Positions 35,854 through 45,539 are shown, counted from the first letter of the stretch. The stretch: 64,000 bases of DNA from Sulfitobacter mediterraneus (GCF_016801775.1 NZ_CP069004.1:806001-870000), one strand, 5' to 3'. Program-made: numbers and translations. Notes: generated by a model not told the origin, from the sequence alone.

Positions 35854-38106
35854 GTGGCAACCCGGTCACGCAGTTTCACATTGGACAGGCTGGGGCGATT
35901 CCGGCGGATGCGCCGTGTGCGCAACCTTGCAACCTTGTCCTTGGTTGTGTTGGGCCCGGTTCTGGCGATGGCAACCTATCTGGCGTTGGGTCCATTGGGG
36001 CAGGGCGCCAATACCTTTGGGCTGCGCCTCATCCTGCTGACCGATCTGGTGTATGTCCTGCTGGTCGCCGCGCTGGTTCTGTCACAAGTCGCCCGTCTGA
36101 TCGCGGCGCGGCGGGCCAAATCCGCCGGATCGCGTTTGCACCTGCGCCTCACCGGGGTGTTTGCCCTGATGGCCCTGATCCCCACGGTCAGTGTCGCGGT
36201 CTTTGCTGGTCTGACGGTGAATGTGGGACTCGAGGGATGGTTTTCGGACCGGGTGCGCAGTGTGGTTGGCAATTCGCTGGCCGCCGCGCAGGCCTATGAA
36301 ACCGAACAACGCGAAGACCTGATCGCGGATGCCCGCACGCTCGCCCGCAGCATCGACAACGCCCGCAAGAAAGGCATCAACCTCAGCGACAGCGCCCTTC
36401 TGGGCGAAGGCCAGCGGCAAATTCAAAGAGGTCTGCGCGAAGCCTATCTTATTGATGGAACAGCCCAAATTCGCGCCCGTGGCAACCGGTCCTATCTGTT
36501 TGATTATGAACAACCAGACCTCGCCCAGATAGAGACCGCCAGCGCCGATGGTGTGCTGATCATTGAGGATTGGACGAACAACGAATTTCGCGCGCTCGTG
36601 CCAATGGAAAGCTTTGTCGATCGCTATCTCTACGTCAGCCGCGAAGTTGATGGCGAGATCCTGTCGCTGCTTGATGAAACCAAGGAAACCGTCCGCCTCT
36701 ATCAACAACTCGAAGCGGATCGCGGGCGGCTGTTGTTTGAGTTTGCCCTTGTTTATCTGGGCTTTGCGGTGATTCTGATCCTGGCGGCGGTCTGGCTTGG
36801 CCTGTGGTTTGCCGAGCGTCTGTCTGGACCTGTCGGGCGGCTCACGGGGGCGGCGCAGCAGGTCGGCGCTGGCGATCTGTCCGTTCAGGTGCGCGAAGAA
36901 GAAGGCGATGACGAAATCGCGATGCTGGGGCGGTATTTCAACCAGATGACCCGCCAGCTCAGCGGTCAGCGTGAAACCCTGCTCGACAACACACGCCAGA
37001 TTGAACGCCGCCGCCGGTTGTTTGATTCCGTGCTCAGTTCTGTCACTTCCGGTGTCGTGGGCCTTGATCCCGAAGGGCGCGTGGCCTTTGTGAACCGTTC
37101 CGCCAAGCGGCTTCTGGATTGGCATGAGGATCAGCAATCGCTGGCGTTGGCCGTTGCTGTCCCTGAATTCGGCCCGTTGTTCGAGACCCTTACCTCTGGC
37201 GGCGGGACCGCCGTTCAGGGCGAGGTCAAGGTCTCGCGGCAGGGGACGCAGGAAAACCTGTTGGTGCGCATGGCCCCGCGACGGTCTGATGATGGGCGTC
37301 TGGAGGGCTATGTGGTGGCCTTTGACGATGTGACCGATCTGGTCAGCGCCCAGCGGATGGCCGCCTGGGGCGATGTCGCGCGGCGCATTGCCCATGAGAT
37401 CAAGAACCCGCTGACCCCGATCCAGCTCAGCGCCGAACGCATCCGGCGCAAGTTTGCCCCCAAACTGGGCGAGGACAGCGACACATTGGAACAGATGACA
37501 GGGGTGATCATCCGCCAGACCGGCGATCTGCGCCGGATCGTGGATGAGTTCAGCAAATTCGCCCGCATGCCCGAGCCGGAAACCTCCGATCAGGATCTGA
37601 CGCAACTGGTGCGCGACGCGGTGTTCTTGCAGCAGGCTGGCCAGCCGGAAGTCAAGATCGTCTCAGACCTGCCTGATAGGCCGGTGGTGGCGCAGATCGA
37701 TGCGACGATGATCTCACAAGCCCTGACCAACCTGATTAAGAATGCCGGAGAAGCCATTGAATCCTTATCCAAAAAAGGCACGCAGGATGATCTTGCCCCA
37801 AGAATCGAAGTGACCTTGACCTGCACCGACAACACCGCTCGCCTGACCATTGCGGACAACGGGATCGGCCTGCCCGAAGATCGCGCCCGCCTGTTTGAAC
37901 CCTACGTGACCACCCGCAGTGAAGGCACCGGCCTTGGCCTGCCCATCGTTAAAAAAATTATTGAAGAACACGGCGGCACATTAACCCTCGAAAACGCGCC
38001 AGTATTTGACGGGCAAACCCATTTTGGCGCAATGGCGGTCATTTCCCTGCCCATCGCGCCATCAAGTGACAGTAATGAGAATAGAATGGAGACAACGCAT
38101 GAGTGA
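35854..38106 (+). CDS. ntrY: Membrane-bound nitrogen/redox sensor kinase NtrY
   Basis: This 750-residue kinase has several N-terminal membrane helices (from LATLSLVVLGPVLAMATYL), a large periplasmic region, another helix (FALVYLGFAVILILAAVWLG), then HAMP, a PAS domain and the kinase core. The phospho-acceptor is His514 in [21 protein letters not shown], and the G2 box is EGTGLGLPIVKKIIEEHGG. The start is GTG at 35854 with GAGGG upstream. NtrY pairs with NtrX, which it overlaps, and cross-talks with NtrC in relatives. Confidence 0.95.
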   Translation: MATRSRSFTLDRLGRFRRMRRVRNLATLSLVVLGPVLAMATYLALGPLGQGANTFGLRLILLTDLVYVLLVAALVLSQVARLIAARRAKSAGSRLHLRLTGVFALMALIPTVSVAVFAGLTVNVGLEGWFSDRVRSVVGNSLAAAQAYETEQREDLIADARTLARSIDNARKKGINLSDSALLGEGQRQIQRGLREAYLIDGTAQIRARGNRSYLFDYEQPDLAQIETASADGVLIIEDWTNNEFRALVPMESFVDRYLYVSREVDGEILSLLDETKETVRLYQQLEADRGRLLFEFALVYLGFAVILILAAVWLGLWFAERLSGPVGRLTGAAQQVGAGDLSVQVREEEGDDEIAMLGRYFNQMTRQLSGQRETLLDNTRQIERRRRLFDSVLSSVTSGVVGLDPEGRVAFVNRSAKRLLDWHEDQQSLALAVAVPEFGPLFETLTSGGGTAVQGEVKVSRQGTQENLLVRMAPRRSDDGRLEGYVVAFDDVTDLVSAQRMAAWGDVARRIAHEIKNPLTPIQLSAERIRRKFAPKLGEDSDTLEQMTGVIIRQTGDLRRIVDEFSKFARMPEPETSDQDLTQLVRDAVFLQQAGQPEVKIVSDLPDRPVVAQIDATMISQALTNLIKNAGEAIESLSKKGTQDDLAPRIEVTLTCTDNTARLTIADNGIGLPEDRARLFEPYVTTRSEGTGLGLPIVKKIIEEHGGTLTLENAPVFDGQTHFGAMAVISLPIAPSSDSNENRMETTHE

Positions 38107-39511
38107 CATTCTGATTGTAGACGACGAACGCGATATCCGCGAATTGATCTCGGACATCCTGATTGACGAAGGGTTTGCCACCCGCCTGGCCGGGAATTCC
38201 GACGATGCGATGAAGGAGATCACATCAGAGCCACCGGCGCTGATGATCCTCGATATCTGGCTCAAGGACAGCCAGATGGACGGCATTGACATCCTCAAGG
38301 CGGTGAAACGGGATTACCCCGATGTGCCGGTGGTGATCATCTCCGGCCATGGCAATATCGAGATCGCGGTCGCGGCGATCAAACAGGGCGCTTACGACTT
38401 TATCGAAAAGCCGTTCAATATCGATCAGTTGCTGGTCGTGATCCGCCGTGCCATGGAAACCTCACGCCTGCGCCGCGAGAATCTCACGCTCAAGAAGCGC
38501 GATGTCTCCAGCGCGGAAATGCTTGGCAACTCAGCGGCTTATCGCGCGTTGATCGGTCAGCTTGATAAAGTGACCAAATCCAACGGCCGGGTCATGCTGA
38601 CCGGCCCCGCCGGGTCGGGCAAGGAGATTGCCGCGCGCTATATCCATGCCCATTCCAACCGCGCCTCGGCACCGTTTGTCACTGTCAATTGCGCGGGCGT
38701 CGAGCCTGACCGGATGGAAGAAATGCTTTTTGGCCGAGAAGGTGGTGATCGCGGGATCGAGCCGGGGTTGCTCGAACAGGCCCATGGCGGCGTGATCTAT
38801 TTTGACGAGGTCGCGGATATGCCGCTGGGCACCCAGTCGAAAATTCTGCGGGTCCTGGTGGACCAGCAATTTACCCGCGTTGGCGGGAATGACAAATTGC
38901 GGGTGGATCTGCGGGTGATCTCCAGCACCAACCGCGATCTGACCGCCGCCATCCGCGATGAAACCTTCCGCGAGGAGCTTTATCACCGCCTCAACGTGGT
39001 GCCGATTGCCGTGCCATCCCTCGAAGAGCGCCGCGAGGACATCCCGCTTCTGGCAGATCATTTCATTGCCGAATGCAACGCCACCCAAGGTCTTCCTTTG
39101 CGCAGTCTGTCCGATGACGCCATTGCCCTGATGCAAACGATGGTCTGGCCGGGCAACGTGCGCCAGTTGAAAAACCTTGTGGAACGGGTGTTGATCCTTG
39201 GCGACGGCACCGGACCGATCGAGGCCCGCGAACTGCCCGGAGAAGAGGACAAGGGCGAGGATGACGGCCGCGTTGTGCTCTCCGGCGCTCTGGCAACCCT
39301 GCCGCTGCGCGAGGCCCGCGAGGCGTTCGAACGCGAATATCTTCTGACACAGATCAACCGGTTTGGCGGCAATATTTCGCGGACGGCCAATTTTGTCGGC
39401 ATGGAGCGCTCCGCCTTGCACCGCAAACTCAAATCGCTCGGGGTGGTCACCTCCGCCAAATCCGGCGTGCGCGTGGCCCATGTGGATGAGGAAAGCGAGG
39501 CAGAGGGCTGA
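38099..39511 (+). CDS. ntrX: Response regulator NtrX, GAFTGA-less
   Basis: The receiver has Asp52 (LMILDIWLKDSQMDG). The AAA+ domain has a modified Walker A, MLTGPAGSGKEIAARYIHAH, and Walker B GGVIYFDEVADMPLG. The expected GAFTGA segment is replaced by LFGREGGDRGIEPGLLEQA, so it should not engage sigma54 in the usual way. The C-terminal helix-turn-helix is NISRTANFVGMERSALHRKLKSLG. The ATG at 38099 overlaps the end of ntrY by eight bases. The protein has 470 residues. Confidence 0.95.
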   Translation: MSDILIVDDERDIRELISDILIDEGFATRLAGNSDDAMKEITSEPPALMILDIWLKDSQMDGIDILKAVKRDYPDVPVVIISGHGNIEIAVAAIKQGAYDFIEKPFNIDQLLVVIRRAMETSRLRRENLTLKKRDVSSAEMLGNSAAYRALIGQLDKVTKSNGRVMLTGPAGSGKEIAARYIHAHSNRASAPFVTVNCAGVEPDRMEEMLFGREGGDRGIEPGLLEQAHGGVIYFDEVADMPLGTQSKILRVLVDQQFTRVGGNDKLRVDLRVISSTNRDLTAAIRDETFREELYHRLNVVPIAVPSLEERREDIPLLADHFIAECNATQGLPLRSLSDDAIALMQTMVWPGNVRQLKNLVERVLILGDGTGPIEARELPGEEDKGEDDGRVVLSGALATLPLREAREAFEREYLLTQINRFGGNISRTANFVGMERSALHRKLKSLGVVTSAKSGVRVAHVDEESEAEG

Positions 39512-39518
39512 TTCTTCT

Positions 39519-39568
39519 CCCTTTCTGGCCCTGAATACTCCGGGGGTGCGGGGGGCTGGCCCCCCGCC
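39519..39568 (-). repeat. Interspersed hairpin repeat, copy 3 (inverted)
   Basis: Read on the minus strand this is the same unit: a G/C hairpin with the loop CA, then CACCCCCGGAGTATT and GGGCCAGAAAGGG. The tail has diverged (TATTCA for TATTTT, CAGAAAG for CAAAAAG). It lies between the convergent ntrX and lipoprotein genes. Confidence 0.75.
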
Positions 39569-39600
39569 GATCCGCCCCAAGCGCTTAGGTTTCTGGTCGC

Positions 39601-40074
39601 TTACCCGCGTGCAACAATCTGAAAACTTCCATCGCGGTTGCGGATCACACAGGACTTTGGCGTCAGCGTCGGCAAGGTGCGCGTTTTGCCCACAGTCGCG
39701 GCCTTGGCCACATGGTCCGGACAGGGCGGGATCGAAACGGGCGCATAGCCCTTGTCGGCCATACATTGCCCCTCCACCCGCTTGCGCAGCCCGTCATTGG
39801 GATCAAATGTGATGGTTTCACCGGGAATCACATACCCGGGCACAATGGTGCAATTCCCCGCAGAATCGCAGCGTTTGTAGGCTGGTACAAACTCCGGGGG
39901 GGTGCGCCGCACCTGAACCGATGCCGGCACATCGCGCAGCGCCTTTACCTCACAGGCCGTGGTGTCGCGGTTGAGCCGGTCAACGCTGACGCCGGTGCGG
40001 TAATAGGTGTTCAGCGGCGCACAGGCGGTCACGGTGGCCAGCGCAATCACAAGAAGGGTGATTTTCTGTTGCAT
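39601..40074 (-). CDS. Putative lipoprotein of unknown function
   Basis: The N terminus is a lipoprotein signal peptide, ITLLVIALATVTACAPLN, with the lipobox cysteine near residue 20. The mature part contains six further cysteines, including RCDSAGNCTIVPGYVIPG and a C-terminal TPKSCVIRNRDGSF, so disulfides in the periplasm are likely. Start ATG 40074 was chosen for the signal peptide; the frame runs further upstream. It is divergent from trkA. No family is recognised. Confidence 0.75.
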   Translation of the reverse strand: MQQKITLLVIALATVTACAPLNTYYRTGVSVDRLNRDTTACEVKALRDVPASVQVRRTPPEFVPAYKRCDSAGNCTIVPGYVIPGETITFDPNDGLRKRVEGQCMADKGYAPVSIPPCPDHVAKAATVGKTRTLPTLTPKSCVIRNRDGSFQIVARG

Positions 40075-40202
40075 GGCATCAGTTTGCACCGGACCGCGCG
40101 TCATGACAATCGCTTGACCCTTGCTTTGGGCGCTGTCATGCCCTCTAACCGACATCAGACCGTGCAGCCTTTGGGCCGCACAAACAGCGTGAGGACGCCA
40201 TC

Positions 40203-41579
40203 ATGAAAGTGATCATTTGTGGTGCAGGGCAGGTGGGCTGGCAAATCGCCCGCCATCTGAGCGGCGAGCGCAATGATGTGACCGTTGTCGACAACAACGC
40301 CGATCTGGTGCGCCGCGCCACGGATACGCTCGATGTGCAGGGCATTGCAGGTTTTGCAAGCTATCCCGATGTGCTTGACCGGGCCGGCGCCCGCGACGCC
40401 GAGATGATCATCGCCGCCACCCATTCCGATGAGGTCAACATGGTGACCTGTCAGGTGGCCCACTCGGTTTTTGGGATCAACCGCAAGATTGCCCGCCTGC
40501 GCAGCCAATCCTATCTGGATGCGATCTATTCCGATCTCTACCGACGCGATCATATGCCCATCGATGTGGTGATCAGCCCCGAAAAAGAAGTTGCCAATGC
40601 CGCGCTGTTGCGCCTTTCGGCCCCGGCTGCCTTTGACACAGAGGTGTTCATGGACGGCAAGGCGCATCTGCTGGGCATCACTCTGGATGCCGATTGCCCG
40701 GTGGTGAACACGCCTCTGCGTCAGTTGACGGACCTTTTTTCAACCCTGCGGGCCGTTGTGGTCGGTGTGCGCCGCGATGGCACGCTCTTTGCCCCTGAAT
40801 CCAAGGACCAGCTTTTTGTCGGGGACGATTGTTATCTTTTCTGCCACCGCGACGACATTCCGCGCACGATGGAAATCTTTGGTAAAAAAACCTCCAAGCA
40901 GGAACGGGTTGTTCTGGTGGGCGGTGGCAACGTGGGCCTGACCGTGGCGCAGCACCTGGAATCCGACGCGCGGCGTATTCGCACCAAGATCATCGAGAAA
41001 AGCCGCCGCTGCGCTGAAAAGGCCGCCGAAGCTTTGGAGCGCACCATTGTTCTGAATGGTGATGGTCTGGATGCGGCCCTGTTGGCCGAGGCGGGGATTG
41101 CCCGTGCCGACGCCATGCTGGCGGTCACAGATGACGACAAAACCAACATGCTGGCCTGTGTGCGGGCCAAGGCGGAGGGGTGCCATTACGTGATTGCCCT
41201 GATCAACGATCCGACGCTGGTGCCGCTGATGACGCCACTGGGTATTGACGCCTATATCAACCCCCGCGCCACGACGGTCAGTTCGATCCTGCGCCACATC
41301 CGACATGGCCGGGTGCGGGCGGTCTATTCCATTGGCGATGCCGAAGCAGAGGTGATCGAGGCCGAAGTGTTGTCCACATCGCCCATGGCGGGCCAGCTGG
41401 TCAGTGAGATTGATTTTCCCGAAGGTGTTCTGATGGGCATGGTCCGCAAGGGCGACGAGGTGATCCGCCCCAAAGGCAGCACCCGCATCGACGAGGGGGA
41501 TGTGATTGTCCTGTTTACATTGGCCAAGGACGTGCCACAGGTCGAGCAGCTGATGCAGGTTTCCATCGACTTTTTCTAA
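40203..41579 (+). CDS. trkA: Trk potassium uptake regulatory subunit TrkA
   Basis: TrkA is the cytosolic NAD-binding ring that gates TrkH. Two RCK units are visible: Rossmann motifs VIICGAGQVGWQIARHL at the N terminus and VVLVGGGNVGLTVAQHL near residue 236, each followed by a TrkA-C domain. The length is 458 residues, as in other double-RCK TrkA proteins. It is followed directly by trkH. Confidence 0.97.
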   Translation: MKVIICGAGQVGWQIARHLSGERNDVTVVDNNADLVRRATDTLDVQGIAGFASYPDVLDRAGARDAEMIIAATHSDEVNMVTCQVAHSVFGINRKIARLRSQSYLDAIYSDLYRRDHMPIDVVISPEKEVANAALLRLSAPAAFDTEVFMDGKAHLLGITLDADCPVVNTPLRQLTDLFSTLRAVVVGVRRDGTLFAPESKDQLFVGDDCYLFCHRDDIPRTMEIFGKKTSKQERVVLVGGGNVGLTVAQHLESDARRIRTKIIEKSRRCAEKAAEALERTIVLNGDGLDAALLAEAGIARADAMLAVTDDDKTNMLACVRAKAEGCHYVIALINDPTLVPLMTPLGIDAYINPRATTVSSILRHIRHGRVRAVYSIGDAEAEVIEAEVLSTSPMAGQLVSEIDFPEGVLMGMVRKGDEVIRPKGSTRIDEGDVIVLFTLAKDVPQVEQLMQVSIDFF

Positions 41580-41600
41580 CCGCAAAAGGACAGAACGCCC

Positions 41601-43139
41601 TTGCGCCGTCAAAGCTACATCCGTGCTGAACTCGTGAAACTGCCGCTGTTCCTGTTGTTGTTCGGGGCGGCCTCGGTTTCGATGATTGTGCCGGCCCTGC
41701 ATGGGCTGGTGGTCAATGATCACGCAGCCTCTCGGGCATTCTTTTACGCAGGGCTGCTGGGCACGGTGGTCTTTGTTCTGCTGGCAGTGGCCTTGTCCGG
41801 GCGGCCTGCGCGCTCCACTGCCTTGGGGCCGCTGATCTCGCTGTTCTCGGCCTTTGTGTTTCTACCGCTGGTGCTTGCCGTGCCCTTTATCGAAGCCTTG
41901 CCCACCACGCGGTTTCTGCATGCTTATTTTGAGATGGTCAGCGCCATCACCACCACCGGGGCGACGATGTTTGACGATCCGGGCCGCCTCAGCGGGACGT
42001 TGCATCTTTGGCGGGCGCAGGTTGGCTGGATGGGCGGTTTGCTGATGTGGGTGGCCGCATCTGCGATTTTGGCGCCGCTGCATTTGGGCGGTTTTGAGGT
42101 CACGGCACAGGCCGAGCCGGGCCATATTGACCCCGAAGCCAGCGGCCGCATGGCCCCGATTGACCCGCGCGAGCGGCTGCTCAGGGTCTCGCGGGCGTTG
42201 CTGCCGATCTATGCCGGTCTGACGCTGCTGCTGTGGTTGCTGCTTCTGGCCGGAGGCGCCGCCCCGTTGACAGCGCTTTGCCATGCGATGTCTGTGATGG
42301 CGACCTCGGGCATTTCGCCGGTGGGCGGTGTGGAGCAGGCCCAGACCGGCCTCACGGGCGAGGTGGTTATGGTGCTGTTCATGCTGTTTGCCCTGTCGCG
42401 GCTGACTTTCTCCAAAGACACGGTGACGGCAACCCAGGGCGGATTGCTGACTGATCCGGAATTCCGCATCGGCATCTTTGTGGTGATCGCAGTGCCATTG
42501 ATCCTGTTCGGGCGACATTTTCTGGGGGCCTTTGATGTGGCGGCGATGGAAAACCTGACCCAAGCCGGCTACGCGCTTTGGGGCGCGGTCTTTACGGTGA
42601 TGTCCTTCCTGACCACCACGGGCTTTGTCTCTGAACACTGGGGGGAGGCCAAAAGCTGGTCCGGGCTGGCCACCCCGGGGCTGATCCTGATGGGGCTTGC
42701 CCTGATTGGCGGCGGCGTGGCGACGACCGCAGGCGGCGTCAAGCTGCTGCGGGTCTTTGCCCTTTACCGCAACGGCACCCGCGAGATGGAGCGTCTTGTG
42801 CACCCCTCATCGGTGAGCGGGGCAGGCCTGTCAGGCCGCAGGCTGCAAAGCAACGGCGCGTTCATTGCCTGGATCTTTTTCATGCTCTTTGCCCTGTCGC
42901 TGGCCGCGGTCACGCTGCTTTTGACCTTGGCAGGCACAAAGTTTGAAGCCGCTTTGGTGCTGTCCGTGGCCAGCCTTTCGACCACGGGCCCGCTGGTGCA
43001 ATATGCCACGGACACGCCCATCCACCTGATTGAACTCAGCCTAACAGCCAAGGCCGTACTCTGCGGTGCGATGGTTCTGGGGCGGCTGGAAACCCTTGCG
43101 ATAATTGCACTTCTGACACCGGATTTGTGGCGCACCTGA
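41601..43139 (+). CDS. trkH: Trk potassium transporter membrane subunit TrkH
   Basis: This 512-residue protein has multiple membrane helices and the four pore-loop filters expected of the TrkH/KtrB family: ITTTGATMF, MATSGISPV, LTTTGFVSE and LSTTGPLVQ. The start is TTG at 41601 with AAAGGA upstream. It forms an uptake system with TrkA, encoded 21 bases upstream. Confidence 0.95.
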   Translation: MRRQSYIRAELVKLPLFLLLFGAASVSMIVPALHGLVVNDHAASRAFFYAGLLGTVVFVLLAVALSGRPARSTALGPLISLFSAFVFLPLVLAVPFIEALPTTRFLHAYFEMVSAITTTGATMFDDPGRLSGTLHLWRAQVGWMGGLLMWVAASAILAPLHLGGFEVTAQAEPGHIDPEASGRMAPIDPRERLLRVSRALLPIYAGLTLLLWLLLLAGGAAPLTALCHAMSVMATSGISPVGGVEQAQTGLTGEVVMVLFMLFALSRLTFSKDTVTATQGGLLTDPEFRIGIFVVIAVPLILFGRHFLGAFDVAAMENLTQAGYALWGAVFTVMSFLTTTGFVSEHWGEAKSWSGLATPGLILMGLALIGGGVATTAGGVKLLRVFALYRNGTREMERLVHPSSVSGAGLSGRRLQSNGAFIAWIFFMLFALSLAAVTLLLTLAGTKFEAALVLSVASLSTTGPLVQYATDTPIHLIELSLTAKAVLCGAMVLGRLETLAIIALLTPDLWRT

Positions 43140-43290
43140 CGTTGCACCTGTGGCGCACGTGACACGGCAGGGCGCGAGATAGGCAAAAATCCCTGATATG
43201 GGGCTGGAATCTCCGCATGGCGCACTTCATACTGCTCCGAATGGGGGGGTCCATGCGTGGACGCCAGCAAGAAAAAAAGCGAGAATAACC

Positions 43291-43530
43291 ATGGCGTCAG
43301 ACAGACAGAACCTTCAGGACGCGTTCCTGAACCACGTACGCAAGACCAAAGTACCGGTTACAATTTTCCTGATCAACGGTGTGAAACTGCAAGGCGTCAT
43401 CACATGGTTTGACAATTTCTGTGTGTTGCTGCGCCGCGATGGCCAGTCCCAGCTTGTCTACAAACATGCGATTTCGACCATCATGCCGAGCCAGCCGATC
43501 AGCCTTTATGAGGGCGAAGACGCGTCTTGA
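43291..43530 (+). CDS. hfq: RNA chaperone Hfq
   Basis: Hfq pairs small RNAs with their target mRNAs. The 79-residue protein has the Sm1 motif ([20 protein letters not shown]) and Sm2 motif ([13 protein letters not shown]), with [18 protein letters not shown] at the start. The long acidic tail of enterobacterial Hfq is absent, as in other alphaproteobacteria. The stop overlaps the hflX start (TTGA). It lies in the conserved ntr-trk-hfq-hflX order. Confidence 0.98.
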
Positions 43531-44825
43531 GCCGCGCACAATTTCAAATTGACGACACGGATGGCCCGCGGGTGACCCGCGCTTGGGTGCTGCACCCGGA
43601 CATCCGGTCCAATCCCGATCGCCGTGATCCCAAACCCGCCTTGGAAGAGGCGGTGTCGCTGGCGCGTGCCTTGCCGCAACTTGAGGTGGTGGGCGCCGAC
43701 GTGGTGCCGCTGCGTACGGTCAGCGCTGGCATGCTGTTTGGGTCGGGCAAAATCAAGGAGGTCCATGACCAGCTTGAGGCTGCTGAGGTTGAACTGGTGC
43801 TGGTGGACGGCCCGGTCAGCCCGGTGCAACAGCGCAATCTGGAAAAGGCCTGGGGTGTGAAACTGCTGGACCGGACCGGCCTCATTCTGGAGATTTTCAG
43901 CGACCGCGCCGCGACTCGCGAGGGTGTATTGCAGGTCGAAATGGCCGCGCTGAACTATCAGCGCACGCGGCTGGTGCGGGCCTGGACCCACCTGGAACGC
44001 CAACGTGGCGGGCTGGGCTTTGTGGGCGGTCCCGGTGAGACCCAGATCGAGGCAGACCGCCGCGCCATCGACGAACAACTGGTGCGTCTGCGCCGCCAGC
44101 TTGAAAAGGTCGTGAAAACCCGCGCGCTGCATCGCGCAGCACGGGCCAAGGTACCTTATCCGATCGTGGCGCTGGTCGGCTATACCAACGCAGGAAAATC
44201 GACGCTTTTCAACCGGTTGACCGGCGCAGATGTGATGGCGAAAGACATGCTGTTTGCCACGCTGGACCCCACGATGCGGTCTCTGGTGCTGCCGGACGGG
44301 CCGGAAATTATCCTCAGCGACACGGTTGGTTTCATCAGCGATCTGCCGACCGAATTGGTCGCGGCCTTCCGCGCGACGCTTGAAGAGGTGCTTGCCGCAG
44401 ATATCATCTGTCATGTGCGCGATATTTCCCATGATGAGACCGAGGAACAGGCCCGCGACGTGCTTGAAATCCTGACCTCTCTTGGGGTGCCGGAGGAGAC
44501 GCGGACCTTCGAGATCTGGAACAAAATTGATCAACTGACGCCAGAGGCCGCCGACGCCATGCGCCAGCGGGCCGAGCGGGATGAGAACGTTCTGGCGATC
44601 TCTGCCATCACCGGCGAGGGGCTGGACGCGTTGCAGGCCGTGATCGCCGAGGCATTGCAGGGGGCCGTGCGCGATGCAGACCTGACGCTGGGTTTTTCTG
44701 AAGGCAAGAAACGTGCGTGGCTCTTTGCGCAGGACGTGGTGCAAGAAGAGCGCCAGACCGAGGACGGGTTCGAGATGACCGTGCGCTGGTCAGCCCAACA
44801 AGAGGCGCAGTTTCAGCGTTTGTAA
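43527..44825 (+). CDS. hflX: Ribosome-splitting GTPase HflX
   Basis: HflX splits stalled 70S ribosomes. The N-terminal HflX domain includes [16 protein letters not shown] and the glycine-rich [21 protein letters not shown]. The G domain has G1 [19 protein letters not shown]3 [11 protein letters not shown] and G4-like NKIDQL. Length is 432 residues. The start is TTG at 43527, overlapping the hfq stop, so expression is coupled. Confidence 0.97.
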
Positions 44826-44827
44826 GC

Positions 44828-44871
44828 CAAGAATTTTGAAAATTCTTGTTCGGAAAAATTGAAATTTTCCG
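44828..44871. repeat. Two tandem AT-rich palindromes after hflX
   Basis: CAAGAATTTT (44828-44837) and AAAATTCTTG (44839-44848) form a perfect palindrome with a one-base centre. Immediately after, CGGAAAA (44851-44857) pairs with TTTTCCG (44865-44871). They begin three bases past the hflX stop codon, before repeat copy 4. They could be a terminator pair or a protein-binding element. The AT-rich stems make a classical terminator unlikely. Confidence 0.6.
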
Positions 44872-44913
44872 GCCCCTTGAGATTTTCTGTCATTTTATTG
44901 TGAGAGCGGGCTA

Positions 44914-44967
44914 GGGGGCCAGCCCCCGTCCTGCGGACTCCCCCGGAATATTTTGGGCCAAAAAGGG
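44914..44967 (+). repeat. Interspersed hairpin repeat, copy 4
   Basis: GGGGGC-CA-GCCCCC at 44914-44927 is followed by CTCCCCCGGAATATTTT and GGGCCAAAAAGGG. It is in the same orientation as copies 1 and 2 and lies between convergent genes hflX and rluE. Confidence 0.8.
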
Positions 44968-44975
44968 AACGGAGG

Positions 44976-45539
44976 TCAGGCGCCGGTTTCGCTGGCCCAA
45001 CGCCATGTGCCGGGGCGCAGTGCATTCAGGTGCCAAGCGCCGATCTGGCTGCGGATCAGCCGCAATGTCGGCAGGCCGACATGGGCGGTCATGCGGCGCA
45101 CCTGTCTGTTACGGCCCTCGCGGATAGTGATTTGCAGCCAGGCGTCCGGCACGGATTTGCGAAAGCGCACGGGTGGATCGCGCTCCCACAGGTCTGCGGG
45201 CGGATCGATCTGGGTGATGGTGGCCGGGGCGGTCTTGCCATCCTTGAGCGTCACGCCTTTGCGCAGAGCGTCCAAGGCGGCCGCGTCCGGTGTGCCTTCG
45301 ACCTGGACCAGATAGGTTTTTGGGCGTTTGTATTTTGGATGGGCGATGCGGGCCTGCAGGGCGCCGTTGTCGGTGAGCACCAGCAGACCTTCGCTGTCTT
45401 TGTCGAGGCGTCCAGCAGGGTAGAAGCCCGGCTCGTCAATGAACCCCGAAAGGGTGGGACGTGCACTGCCCTCGGTGCCTTTGTCGGTGAATTGCGACAG
45501 CACGCCAAAAGGCTTGTTGAAAAGGATCACGCGGTTCAT
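44976..45539 (-). CDS. rluE: 23S rRNA pseudouridine synthase, RluE-type
   Basis: This short (187-residue) RsuA/RluE-family enzyme has the catalytic motif [20 protein letters not shown], the N-terminal [15 protein letters not shown] and [25 protein letters not shown]. It lacks the S4 RNA-binding domain, as RluE does. The call is based on domain content; specificity for U2457 is inferred. Its start overlaps the stop of the penicillin-acylase gene in ATGA. Confidence 0.88.
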   Translation of the reverse strand: MNRVILFNKPFGVLSQFTDKGTEGSARPTLSGFIDEPGFYPAGRLDKDSEGLLVLTDNGALQARIAHPKYKRPKTYLVQVEGTPDAAALDALRKGVTLKDGKTAPATITQIDPPADLWERDPPVRFRKSVPDAWLQITIREGRNRQVRRMTAHVGLPTLRLIRSQIGAWHLNALRPGTWRWASETGA

